DNA of 64,000 nt from Shewanella cutis (GTDB taxonomy: Bacteria; Pseudomonadota; Gammaproteobacteria; Enterobacterales; Shewanellaceae), in the NCBI RefSeq assembly GCF_022410515.1, contig NZ_JACSDI010000010.1, positions 62,001 to 126,000 on the forward strand, written 5' to 3'. Both the position numbers and the translations under genes were made by a program. Below are positions 22,029-30,052 of this stretch, in pieces. Every line of letters begins with the position of its first letter. Positions within the stretch are counted from its first letter, which is position 1. Under the pieces are notes generated by a model. The model did not search any database and was not told where the DNA came from. It saw only the letters and a program-made list of their open reading frames with translations.

Positions 22029-22105
22029 GCACCCGTAGCTCAGTTGGTTAGAGCACTACCTTGACATGGTAGGGGTCGGTGGTTCGAGTCCACTCGGGTG
22101 TACCA
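22029..22105 (+). tRNA. tRNA-Val (anticodon GAC), second copy
   Basis: Identical over all 77 bases to the copy 115 bases upstream, separated by a 38-base spacer. Probably processed from the same transcript. Anticodon at 22063-22065. Confidence 0.97.
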
Positions 22106-22502
22106 TTTCTAGCTTTAACTCTCTATAAAACCTCAATTTAATATAAACATCCATCAAGATGCTTAGTTTTCATTTGTGCCTAAGATAAAATCTTCGTGCC
22201 TGTTCTAGGTTTTTCTACAAACATTCAAACATGCCCCTCCCTTAGGCTCAGCCTGATTTTGCCTCTATTGCTTAATCCAGATTTACCGCTGTTCCCACAC
22301 AATCTGCCGTTTTTCTAAATTTGTGTCCATTTCGTGCCAAACCTGTTGGCACAACATGCTTTTGACGATTTTTACGCTGACAACTACTAGCTGGATTGAC
22401 ACATTTAGTTGATGGTGAGTCAAAGCAGGCTTGTAAGGTATATTATTGAACGAACAGTCATTGGAATAACCCAAACAATCAACCAAGTGGTTAAGATAAT
22501 GT
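22106..22502. other. intergenic region after the tRNA genes
   Basis: About 400 AT-rich bases between the tRNAs and the convergent gene ending at 22503. No strong terminator, RNA gene or credible ORF was found. A minus-strand frame at 22283-22486 has no ribosome site. Confidence 0.45.
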
Positions 22503-22976
22503 TTACTTATGCATTTTACGCGCAGAATGTTGATTTAACGGACGACTTTCAAGATGGGCAACGAGAAACACCAGAAATCGGAAGAGAGACTTAATCTTTA
22601 GATCATAATTCTTGTCGGGTTGGGCCAAAGCCAGCTTTTGTAGGGATTTAATTTTTGAGTAGGCATTTTCGATAAGTTCCGCATTATCTTTGCCAACATA
22701 CTTAGTAAACTCGGTAAATTCCCCAATAAATGTCAACGTCACCTTGCTTCGATTAAGGCTTGTGAGCGTTAGCCCTTCTTTTATTTTGGCCTCAAACAAA
22801 GATGACTCAAGCCCTTGAATGATGGCTAGAGGCGGTAAATCACTGCTTAATGCATCGGCAAGAAAGCCTAAATTTGCTTTTAATTCAAAGGCGATGGCTT
22901 GCTTGTTTGCTGTGGACTGTTGCCAGCGGCTACGTTCTTTATCGAAAATATCGTATAGCTCTTTCCAAATGCTCAT
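22503..22976 (-). CDS. hypothetical 157-residue cytosolic protein
   Basis: I do not recognise this protein. It has no signal peptide or membrane helix. It starts MSIWKELYDIFDKERSRWQQ and is largely helical with mixed charge (NAELIENAYSKIKSLQKLALA), ending in a basic tail (NQHSARKMHK). The ATG at 22976 has AGGTGA 8 bases before it. A GTG four codons upstream is the alternative but sits directly on that site. It stands alone, with its own intergenic space on both sides and trhO further upstream on the same strand. Confidence 0.7.
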   Translation of the reverse strand: MSIWKELYDIFDKERSRWQQSTANKQAIAFELKANLGFLADALSSDLPPLAIIQGLESSLFEAKIKEGLTLTSLNRSKVTLTFIGEFTEFTKYVGKDNAELIENAYSKIKSLQKLALAQPDKNYDLKIKSLFRFLVFLVAHLESRPLNQHSARKMHK

Positions 22977-23096
22977 TCCCTTGTTCACCTTTTATGTGAT
23001 GCGTAAAACCAATGCCGCATTATGTAACAATTAGACGTGATTTCAACAATTTACCATAGGGTTAAAACGGCATAAATATGTCATCTGCAAATGGAT

Positions 23097-23124
23097 AGAA
23101 AATGGCCCGAATAAATCGGGCCAT
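23097..23124 (-). terminator. trhO terminator
   Basis: Perfect 9-base stem (ATGGCCCGA/TCGGGCCAT). On the minus strand it is followed by TTTTCT. Confidence 0.75.
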
Positions 23125-23182
23125 CGATAACTTTGGCGGTAAAGTCTATCCCATATTATGCCAGCGACGAGCTATTCACGAT

Positions 23183-24184
23183 TTAAGCGTTAGCCTGTTT
23201 CGCTTTGTTTTTCTCTGCAGATTGTTTGCGCAGCGCTTCTTTCTTTTGACGACGGGCTTCAATCACATGATTAACATCGCTACCAATATGAGCTTCATTG
23301 CGAGATTTGGCTAAATTCACTTGGCGCTCACGTTCCACAAAACGTTTTCGCTGTTCCTCAGAAATCTTATCGATACAATGTGGGCAACTCACCCCTTGCA
23401 CATAAGCTGGGGTTAATTTTTCAGCTTCAGTGATTGGTATACGACAGGCATTACACTGATCGTATTGACCTTTCTTTAAATCATGGTCAACCGCCACACG
23501 ATTATCGAAGACAAAGCATTCTCCTTCCCACAGGCTTTCTGCTTTGTTAACTTCTTCGAGGTATTTAAGGATGCCGCCTTCGAGATGATAGACTTCTTCA
23601 AAACCTTGTTCTTTTAAATAAGCTGTTGATTTTTCACAGCGGATCCCACCGGTACAGAACATAGCGACTTTTTTATGCTTAGCGGGATCTAAATTCTGCT
23701 TAACATACTCTGGAAACTCTCTGAAGGTTTCTGTCACTGGATTGATGGCATTTTTAAAGGTGCCAATTTGCACTTCGTAATCGTTACGTGTGTCGACCAA
23801 CATCACTTCGGGATCGCTAATCAGCGCGTTCCAATCCTTAGGTTTGACATAGGTGCCAACCACTTTAAGCGGATCAATACCTTCAACCCCCATGGTCACG
23901 ATTTCTTTTTTAAGCTTTACCTTAGTGCGGTAGAAAGGCATTTCATCGTCAAAGGATAACTTGTAAGTAATATTCTCTAGACCATTTTGCTGATTAAGCC
24001 ATACGAGCAATGCATCAATTGCGGCTTGATTTCCCGCCACAGTGCCATTAATCCCTTCACTTGCCAGCAACAATGTACCTTTAATTTCAGCCTGTTCCAT
24101 CATAGATAGAAGTGGCTCACGCAGCGACTCAAAATGCGGTAATGAAACAAACTTATATAAAGCACATACAACGACGTTAGACAT
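23183..24184 (-). CDS. trhO: tRNA uridine(34) hydroxylase TrhO (YceA), rhodanese family
   Basis: TrhO makes 5-hydroxyuridine at the wobble position of certain tRNAs, using oxygen. The 333-residue protein has an N-terminal acylphosphatase-like domain (to about residue 95). A rhodanese domain follows, whose catalytic loop is [12 protein letters not shown] with Cys177. A C-terminal zinc-binding-like segment has C-x2-C pairs (QCNACRIP and SCPHC). A basic, Lys/Arg/Gln-rich tail ends the protein. It is monocistronic. Length and signature match the YceA/TrhO family. Confidence 0.93.
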   Translation of the reverse strand: MSNVVVCALYKFVSLPHFESLREPLLSMMEQAEIKGTLLLASEGINGTVAGNQAAIDALLVWLNQQNGLENITYKLSFDDEMPFYRTKVKLKKEIVTMGVEGIDPLKVVGTYVKPKDWNALISDPEVMLVDTRNDYEVQIGTFKNAINPVTETFREFPEYVKQNLDPAKHKKVAMFCTGGIRCEKSTAYLKEQGFEEVYHLEGGILKYLEEVNKAESLWEGECFVFDNRVAVDHDLKKGQYDQCNACRIPITEAEKLTPAYVQGVSCPHCIDKISEEQRKRFVERERQVNLAKSRNEAHIGSDVNHVIEARRQKKEALRKQSAEKNKAKQANA

Positions 24185-24455
24185 AACACCCTCAACTGCT
24201 GGCTGGAACTTAATTTCCAGTGCATAAACCTAGTAATAACCCAATCCATGGCTGGGTCGCAAAAACGGCCAGAATTCTACCTGAGTCACACTCGAATAAA
24301 CACAGACAAAAACCAAGGTCATTGCTTATTTACAAGACAACCAGAAGGTAATCCTAAAGTAAGGCAGTCTTTCTGTCTTAAAAATCACTATTATTGTTCA
24401 TTTATACTGGTCGCGTTAATGGCAATCCTGCTGTTAACGCCGAGGAACAGACAAC

Positions 24456-25127
24456 ATGCCCTTACCCATACTCTACAGTTTTCGCCGTTGCCCCTACGCC
24501 ATACGGGCGAGACTCGGCTTAATACTTGGACAATGCAATGTGGAAATACGGGAAATTACCTTGAAGGCAAAACCTGCAGAGATGCTAGCCATTTCAGCTA
24601 AAGGAACGGTGCCTGTATTGCAACTCCCCAACGGCCAAGTAATTTCTGAAAGCCTAGAGATTATGAGCTGGGCGATTTCTCTTGGGAATTCAACCTCAGC
24701 GACGATGCTGCTTGGGCAGACATCAGCAGAGCAAAGGCTCATCAGCGAACTGATTATACAAAATGATATTGAGTTCAAACCTTGGCTAGATAAGTACAAA
24801 TATGCCGATCGCTATCCTGAGCACTCTCAAGCAGACTATTTTGCTAACGCCAGTCTATTCTTAGCACGGCTCGAAACCTGTCTACACCTTCATCCCTATC
24901 TCATTAGTCATCAACTCACTATCGCGGACTATGCCATTATGCCATTCATCCGCCAATTTCATGCGGTAGACACCAAACGTGATTTGAACACTGACTACCC
25001 AAGGCTCACGGCTTGGTTAACTGAGCTAACAAGCAGTGAAGTATTTCAACACGCTATGGAAAAATATGTGATCTGGAATGCTGGAAATTCTCCAATTTGC
25101 TTGTTAGGGACGTCTATAAGTAAATAA
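24456..25127 (+). CDS. glutathione S-transferase family protein
   Basis: This 223-residue protein has a thioredoxin-like N-terminal domain (LPILYSFRRCPYAIRARL, with a glutaredoxin-type Cys12-Pro-Tyr-Ala motif). The GSH-binding segment GTVPVLQL and the ESLEIM motif follow. The C-terminal domain is helical with ISHQLTIADYAIMPFIRQF. It is most like small CPYA-type GST or Grx2-like proteins that may act as glutathione-dependent oxidoreductases. The substrate is unknown. The start at 24456 follows a GAGGAA site. It is monocistronic, divergent from trhO. Confidence 0.85.
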   Translation: MPLPILYSFRRCPYAIRARLGLILGQCNVEIREITLKAKPAEMLAISAKGTVPVLQLPNGQVISESLEIMSWAISLGNSTSATMLLGQTSAEQRLISELIIQNDIEFKPWLDKYKYADRYPEHSQADYFANASLFLARLETCLHLHPYLISHQLTIADYAIMPFIRQFHAVDTKRDLNTDYPRLTAWLTELTSSEVFQHAMEKYVIWNAGNSPICLLGTSISK

Positions 25128-25260
25128 GAATTAACGTTTATTTTTAATATACCCAATAGCAATCGGTAAAATGTTCACGTAAAGTAGGTGCCACTTCGAT
25201 AAAGTAACTTAATCGTTTTTAACATTTAATGCTAAGTCTTCACGATGAATAACAGGGATA

Positions 25261-25473
25261 ATGTACTTGGATAATACGGATATTATAATCATTGCGATGC
25301 TAATTGGTTTAATCCTGCTGCATTGCTTATTCGCAGCTAGGGTAATTAAGAGTCAAGTTAGCCTCAGCACCAACCAAAAATGCCTTTGGTGCCTTCTCAG
25401 TTTACTTTTAGGGCCCATCGGCTATTACGCCTACCATGGGTTGATCCCCTTAGATAAACTTCAAAATGACTGA
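25261..25473 (+). CDS. small two-helix membrane protein (PLDc_N-like)
   Basis: The 70-residue protein has two hydrophobic helices (about residues 9-28 and 42-60) joined by a polar loop (KSQVSLSTNQKC). The end of the second, LLGPIGYYAYHGL, resembles the short phospholipase-D N-terminal domain (PLDc_N) proteins, where the sequence PIGxxxY is typical. Function unknown; inner membrane predicted. The ribosome site is weak (AGGGA close to the ATG). It lies alone between the GST gene and a convergent SulP gene. Confidence 0.65.
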   Translation: MYLDNTDIIIIAMLIGLILLHCLFAARVIKSQVSLSTNQKCLWCLLSLLLGPIGYYAYHGLIPLDKLQND

Positions 25474-25540
25474 TTTATAAAAATTTAGTGGCGAGGCCAT
25501 ATAGCGTCGAGCTTAAATGTACTCTTTTTTTGAGCGGTAA

Positions 25541-25574
25541 AGCAAAAAGCGCGCACTTTACCGCGCTTTTTGCT
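25541..25574. terminator. bidirectional terminator
   Basis: A perfect 13-base inverted repeat (AGCAAAAAGCGCG, 8-base loop) with T-rich arms on both strands. It lies between the convergent small membrane gene and the SulP gene. Confidence 0.85.
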
Positions 25575-25585
25575 GAAATGACATC

Positions 25586-27343
25586 CTATAAATGGCTATG
25601 TAATAACACATCATCCTCAGGCGCTTTTTTGATCACGGGCGCCTGTCCTTCTGCTAGTGCTTGTTTGTAGCTTTGATTCATTTTTAATGCAAGATATAAA
25701 TCTGGTCGAATTAAGATACCGCCCTCGCCTGACTGCATCCCCGCCTGTTCAAACCAGCCGAGCATCTGCCTTTTGCGCCCCGCTAAGACTAAACGTATTC
25801 CTCGCTTCTTTAATAATTGATGCAGATCAGCAAGCATCGCCATCACACTTAAATCCAAGTGGGTAAAGCAAGGTACTGCATCGATAATGATACAGTCCAC
25901 AGGATCTGGCTCACGGATAAACTTCTCCAATAACCGCCGTTTAAAGTAAGTAGCATTGAAGTAGGTTAAGGGCGAATTAAAACGATAGATAAATACCCCA
26001 GGCACAGATTTAGCCTTACCAGAATCATCCACACTACGAATAACACCTTTATGATCGAGCCCTAACACTTGATCCGTTGGACGCATTACGGTCGCTAAAA
26101 ACTGGAATAACCCGAGCAATACTGCCAAGGTGATCCCAGGGATAACACCAATAAACAATACTGAGAACAATGTTGTACAAGCAAGTAAGAATGCCGAACG
26201 GTCCCTAACTCGCAAATTCCATAGCGCCTTTAAATCAATCAGCGAAATAGAGGCAATCACTAACACTACGCCGAGAGCTGAGCTGGGAATATATTTCAGT
26301 GGCGCAGTAAAAAACAGCGCAACAAGCGCAATTAATACCGCTGCAATAATCGATACAAGCTGACTTTTACCGCCGTTAGCATCGTTAACCGCAGTGCGTG
26401 AGTCAGCACCGCTAACCGCAAAACCTTGAGATAAAGCAGAAGCGATATTTGCAATACCTAATGCTCTAAATTCTTTATCTGCATCAATATCATAGCCATT
26501 CTTCGCTGCAAAGCTTCGTGCGGTGAGCATCATACTCACAAAGCTCACCATGGCAAGGTTAAGTGCGGGTACCACTAATTCACGTGCAATACCGAGATCG
26601 AAAACTGGCGCTTGAAACGAAGGTAACCCAGCACTCACCTCACCCACCACATTGATGTTAAAGCTGGTTAAGTTAAAGGCCCACACTAAAAATGCTGCCA
26701 CCGCCATGGCGCACATTGATGCAGGCCACTGCGGGCGATAACGTTTTACCAAAGCATAGGTCAGCAAAGTCACTAACCCCATCAGTAGCGTCGGCCAATG
26801 GGTTTTGGTTAAATATGAAGGTGCGCCAGAAAGTCGCTCGATTAAATAGCGCTCATCGAAGGTAAAACCAAAAATTTTTGAAAACTGACCCACAATAATG
26901 GTAATGGCCACACCATTGAGTAACCCCATCAAAATCGGTTTAGAGAGAAAGTCCGCCAAAACGCCAAGACGGAAACGACTGGCGATCAAACACCAAAAGC
27001 CCGTCATCGCCGTCATGGTCATCACCAGTTGCCAGTGTTTCATACTGTCGCCAGCGGCAAGTGGAGTTACCACGGCCGCGATAACAGCACAGGTGGCAGC
27101 ATCTGGTCCAACGATTAATTGTCTTGAGGTACCAAACAGTGCATACACTAACATGGGCAACACACAAGAATATAAGCCTACGGCAGCATTCACCCCGGTA
27201 AGTTGGGCATAGGCAATAGCCACAGGTAAGGCAACAGCTGCAACGGATAACCCCGCCCGCACATCATCCCTAAGCCATTGCTTCTCATATTGCAGCATTA
27301 GCGCTAAGCCGGGCATAAACGAGACTAAACTGGGAAACTTCAC
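25586..27343 (-). CDS. SulP-family anion transporter with STAS domain
   Basis: This inner-membrane transporter of the SLC26/SulP family carries anions such as sulfate, bicarbonate or dicarboxylates; its substrate cannot be read from the sequence. The 585-residue protein has ten or more hydrophobic helices. The N-terminal signature is DDVRAGLSVAAVALPVAIAYA, and GADSRTAVND lies in the transport core. A cytosolic STAS domain follows (about residues 430-555; CIIIDAVPCFTHLDLSVMAML). GTG at 27343 is chosen because GGAGG stands 7 bases upstream; the longer frame would need a TTG start that lies ahead of that site. It is monocistronic. Confidence 0.9.
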   Translation of the reverse strand: MKFPSLVSFMPGLALMLQYEKQWLRDDVRAGLSVAAVALPVAIAYAQLTGVNAAVGLYSCVLPMLVYALFGTSRQLIVGPDAATCAVIAAVVTPLAAGDSMKHWQLVMTMTAMTGFWCLIASRFRLGVLADFLSKPILMGLLNGVAITIIVGQFSKIFGFTFDERYLIERLSGAPSYLTKTHWPTLLMGLVTLLTYALVKRYRPQWPASMCAMAVAAFLVWAFNLTSFNINVVGEVSAGLPSFQAPVFDLGIARELVVPALNLAMVSFVSMMLTARSFAAKNGYDIDADKEFRALGIANIASALSQGFAVSGADSRTAVNDANGGKSQLVSIIAAVLIALVALFFTAPLKYIPSSALGVVLVIASISLIDLKALWNLRVRDRSAFLLACTTLFSVLFIGVIPGITLAVLLGLFQFLATVMRPTDQVLGLDHKGVIRSVDDSGKAKSVPGVFIYRFNSPLTYFNATYFKRRLLEKFIREPDPVDCIIIDAVPCFTHLDLSVMAMLADLHQLLKKRGIRLVLAGRKRQMLGWFEQAGMQSGEGGILIRPDLYLALKMNQSYKQALAEGQAPVIKKAPEDDVLLHSHL

Positions 27344-27372
27344 GCGGTAACCTCCATATACTTCCAAGTTAA

Positions 27373-27637
27373 TTAGGGCGTGTTGACGTTTCAGGGTTAT
27401 TTTTGCAGCAAGGCCAAGTCCGTGCAGTGTAGTTATTCTACATAAACGGACGATAACGCAGCAGAAACGCCAGCCAAATGCAGCCCGAAGGGTTCGTCTG
27501 GCAAGCCCTTGCTCTTACTTTCTGTCATAAGAGCCGCTCGTCATTTGAGTAGAATAACTACACATCATTCCTCGTTTCGCGAGCACGTGCTTGCCAGAAC
27601 GAACAAAATCTAATCTCGAAACGTCAACACGCCCTAA
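27373..27637. mobile_element. MITE-like element, TTAGGGCGTGTTGAC family, copy 1
   Basis: A 265-base non-coding element with perfect 20-base terminal inverted repeats (TTAGGGCGTGTTGACGTTTC at the left, its complement at the right). An inner inverted repeat (GTGTAGTTATTCTAC/GTAGAATAACTACAC) allows the whole unit to fold. A second copy in opposite orientation lies at 62958-63234. No coding capacity. It inserted just upstream of the SulP gene. Confidence 0.85.
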
Positions 27638-27828
27638 TAACTTGTTATGGTTAAATAACTCACCTTATCTAGATGTTATAACCACAAAATCCAGCATCTA
27701 CCGATTGTTTAGGTATTAAGGCTGTTATCTAAAAAAGCCATCAATAATATGTTGGTTATGGCATAAAGCCAATCATTAAGCGAGCCAGTATCCCAGAATA
27801 TTTAAGGTTTTAGTGCAATTAGCGTTGT

Positions 27829-28455
27829 TTACCGCAGGATCATTGGCAGCGAGACCAACAGTAAACCGCCCATAAACCAGTTAAAGTGGCGGCGACGTTT
27901 ATCGGTATTCAACGTTTTGCTGATCGCAGCACCAACAAACACCCAAGTAAATGAGGCGGGAAAGCCCACCAAATTAAACACTAGCACACCCAATAAAGCA
28001 CTTAGCCAAAACCCTTCGCCGCCCAAAGTAAAAGCGCTACAAAGGGTAATCGTCGACATCCATGACTTTGGATTTATCCACTGGAACAATGCTGCCTCCA
28101 TTAAGCTCATCGGCTTACGCCCCTCATCTAAATGAGCCGCGTTCACCGGAGACGTGACCAAACGATAGGCAAGATGTAGCAAATACAACAATGCGGCATA
28201 TTTAAGAATATGATGCAAATAAGGAAATACCTCGAATAAAGCGCCAAGGCCAAGTAAGACAGAAAGATGCAGTGAAGTTGAGCCCAAACGGATGCCCGCG
28301 ATATGAGGTAGAGTTCGCATTACGCCAAAATGGGCGCCGGAGCTGGCAAGTAAAATATTATTTGGGCCGGGTGTCATGGTCATCGTTGCACAAAAGAATG
28401 CAGCAGAGGCCATTAACGTCCATAGCTTCGGATCATTGATAAGTTGGATATCCAT
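27829..28455 (-). CDS. LysE/RhtB-family amino-acid exporter
   Basis: This 208-residue membrane protein has about six helices and the family signature MTPGPNNILLASSGAHFG near residues 23-40. A downstream segment, QWINPKSWMS, is typical of LysE/RhtB exporters of amino acids or their analogues. The start at 28455 follows AAGG and fits the family better than the frame beginning at 28491, which lies in the shared promoter. The divergent MocR-type regulator suggests that expression responds to an amine or amino-acid ligand; the substrate is unknown. Confidence 0.88.
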   Translation of the reverse strand: MDIQLINDPKLWTLMASAAFFCATMTMTPGPNNILLASSGAHFGVMRTLPHIAGIRLGSTSLHLSVLLGLGALFEVFPYLHHILKYAALLYLLHLAYRLVTSPVNAAHLDEGRKPMSLMEAALFQWINPKSWMSTITLCSAFTLGGEGFWLSALLGVLVFNLVGFPASFTWVFVGAAISKTLNTDKRRRHFNWFMGGLLLVSLPMILR

Positions 28456-28466
28456 ACACACCTTAT

Positions 28467-28482
28467 ATTGTACGCATACAAT
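28467..28482. promoter_or_regulatory. palindrome in the LysE/MocR divergent promoter
   Basis: ATTGTA-CGCA-TACAAT, a 6-base inverted repeat with a 4-base centre, 3 bases from the -35 of the regulator gene and 12 bases from the exporter start codon. This is a likely operator, probably for the adjacent MocR protein (inference). Confidence 0.5.
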
Positions 28483-28484
28483 TA

Positions 28485-28513
28485 TTGACAACTGTTAATG
28501 CAATAAATAATAT
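28485..28513 (+). promoter_or_regulatory. promoter of the MocR-type regulator
   Basis: -35 TTGACA (28485-28490), 17-base spacer, -10 TAATAT (28508-28513). The expected transcript start near 28520 rules out the ATG at 28521 unless the mRNA is leaderless, and supports 28548. Confidence 0.7.
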
Positions 28514-28547
28514 AGATTGAATGTTAGAGATCAATGGATTTATTGTC

Positions 28548-29906
28548 ATGGGTACAATTTGGACACCTGATCTAGACGCTTTTGTGGGCCCCAAATATCA
28601 ACGTCTTGTCAGTGCAATCGAACAGGGTATTTTGCAAAAAGAGCTTCCCCATGGCACTAAACTCCCGCCGCAGCGTCGGTTAGCTGATGCCCTTGGGGTG
28701 ACGATTGGTACTGTCACACGAGCCTATGCCCTAGCGGAGCAACGCGGTTATGTGGAAGCGCGTATCGGTGATGGTACCTATGTCAACGCCTCTCCCGTGC
28801 CAGAGCTCAGTCATTTGCAGCTCAATATGGCGACTTGTCAGCAACCGTTGACGGATCAAATTAGTACGCTGAGTGATTGCCTAAGCCAACTGGCTAAGGA
28901 TCCAACCAAGCTCAGCCAACTCCTTGGCTATCGCGCCAGCCCCTTAGATCAACATCAACAGATATTTCACCACTGGCTTTTACAACGCGGTATTGAACAG
29001 CAACCCGAGCAACTGATCTTTACCCATGGTGGGCAACAGGCCATTTTTGCCTGCCTTAACGCCTTTCTGACCAAAGGAGATGTGCTACTGCACGAACAAT
29101 ATTGTTATCCAGGGATTCGTATTTGTGCCAAACAGTTAGGGATCAATAGCATTGGCGTACCACTGACATCAGAAGGAGTCGATTTAGTCAGATTTGAAGC
29201 CTTAGTGCAGATCCATCGACCTAAGCTGATATATCTCACCCTAAATAATCAAAATCCGACTTGTATTCAATACAGTGAGCAGCAAAGACAACAACTGCTA
29301 GAGCTCGCACAGCAGTATCAATTTTATATTATCGAGGATGATGTCAACTACTGTCTCCCAGAGGAATGGCACTCTCCCCTTTGGCAATTAGCGCAGGCGC
29401 TTAATATCCAAAGGGTGATTTATATTTCGAGCCTGTCTAAGCTATTTTCCGGCGGGCTAAGACAAGGTTTTATCTTAGTACCAGAGCCACTTATCGCTGC
29501 GCTACGACTTGCAATTCATAGTCAATGCTGGATGGTATCGCCACTCAATGTGGAGCTGGCCTGTCAGTTAATTAAGCGTGGGCACATTACCGCTAATCGC
29601 GATGCGATTATTCGCGAGCGTCAACAGCAATGCATTGCCCTTGGGCAACGACTCGGATTAACACAACGCTGGCGAGGCTTAAATGGCTGGATACAGTTAC
29701 CAGAAGACATTAAAGCCCATCATCTGGTGACCGCCTTAGCGGCTAAAGGTGTACTGATCCGCAATGGGGATGACTTTAACTGCCATGATAACTTTATCCG
29801 TTTAAGTTTAGGTGGCGCCGAAAACGATACCCAATTCCAGCTTGCGCTCGAATGCATCGAATCCACCTTTAACGCCCTCAAGCAAAACGCCTATTCGGTG
29901 GTTTAA
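28548..29906 (+). CDS. MocR/PdxR-type transcription regulator (GntR-aminotransferase fusion)
   Basis: This 452-residue fusion joins an N-terminal GntR winged helix to a fold-type I aminotransferase-like domain that binds PLP and senses ligand. The winged helix is about residues 10-80 (LPPQRRLADALGVTIGTVTRAYALAEQRGYVEA, then GDGTYV). The presumed PLP lysine is in YISSLSKLFSGGLRQGF, and the Asp of the PLP site is in IIEDDVNY. It is divergent from a LysE-type exporter 92 bases away, a recurrent pairing in which MocR proteins control the exporter. Start chosen from the promoter position. Confidence 0.88.
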   Translation: MGTIWTPDLDAFVGPKYQRLVSAIEQGILQKELPHGTKLPPQRRLADALGVTIGTVTRAYALAEQRGYVEARIGDGTYVNASPVPELSHLQLNMATCQQPLTDQISTLSDCLSQLAKDPTKLSQLLGYRASPLDQHQQIFHHWLLQRGIEQQPEQLIFTHGGQQAIFACLNAFLTKGDVLLHEQYCYPGIRICAKQLGINSIGVPLTSEGVDLVRFEALVQIHRPKLIYLTLNNQNPTCIQYSEQQRQQLLELAQQYQFYIIEDDVNYCLPEEWHSPLWQLAQALNIQRVIYISSLSKLFSGGLRQGFILVPEPLIAALRLAIHSQCWMVSPLNVELACQLIKRGHITANRDAIIRERQQQCIALGQRLGLTQRWRGLNGWIQLPEDIKAHHLVTALAAKGVLIRNGDDFNCHDNFIRLSLGGAENDTQFQLALECIESTFNALKQNAYSVV

Positions 29907-29941
29907 TGGCTAAAGATTGGTCCAGAGTTCAAATGCGAACA

Positions 29942-29970
29942 ATAAAAACGCCAGCACAATGCGCTGGCGC
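29942..29970 (-). terminator. terminator of the choice-of-anchor I lipoprotein gene
   Basis: Stem CGCCAGC/GCTGGCG; on the minus strand it is followed by GTTTTTATT. It lies 83 bases after the stop at 30053. Confidence 0.75.
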
Positions 29971-30052
29971 TAATGTCAACATGATGAGTAAGATAAAACA
30001 GCGAAAACAAGATATCTATTTAAAATGGTTCAGCTGTTTCTCTTCGCTACAA

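Noticed and set aside
21914..22105. Direct repeat of about 80 bases
   Set aside because: It is the duplicated tRNA-Val gene, not an attachment site; no integrase or phage gene lies next to it.
22283..22486. 67-codon minus-strand frame after the tRNA genes
   Set aside because: Low-complexity AT-rich sequence with no ribosome site or recognisable motif.
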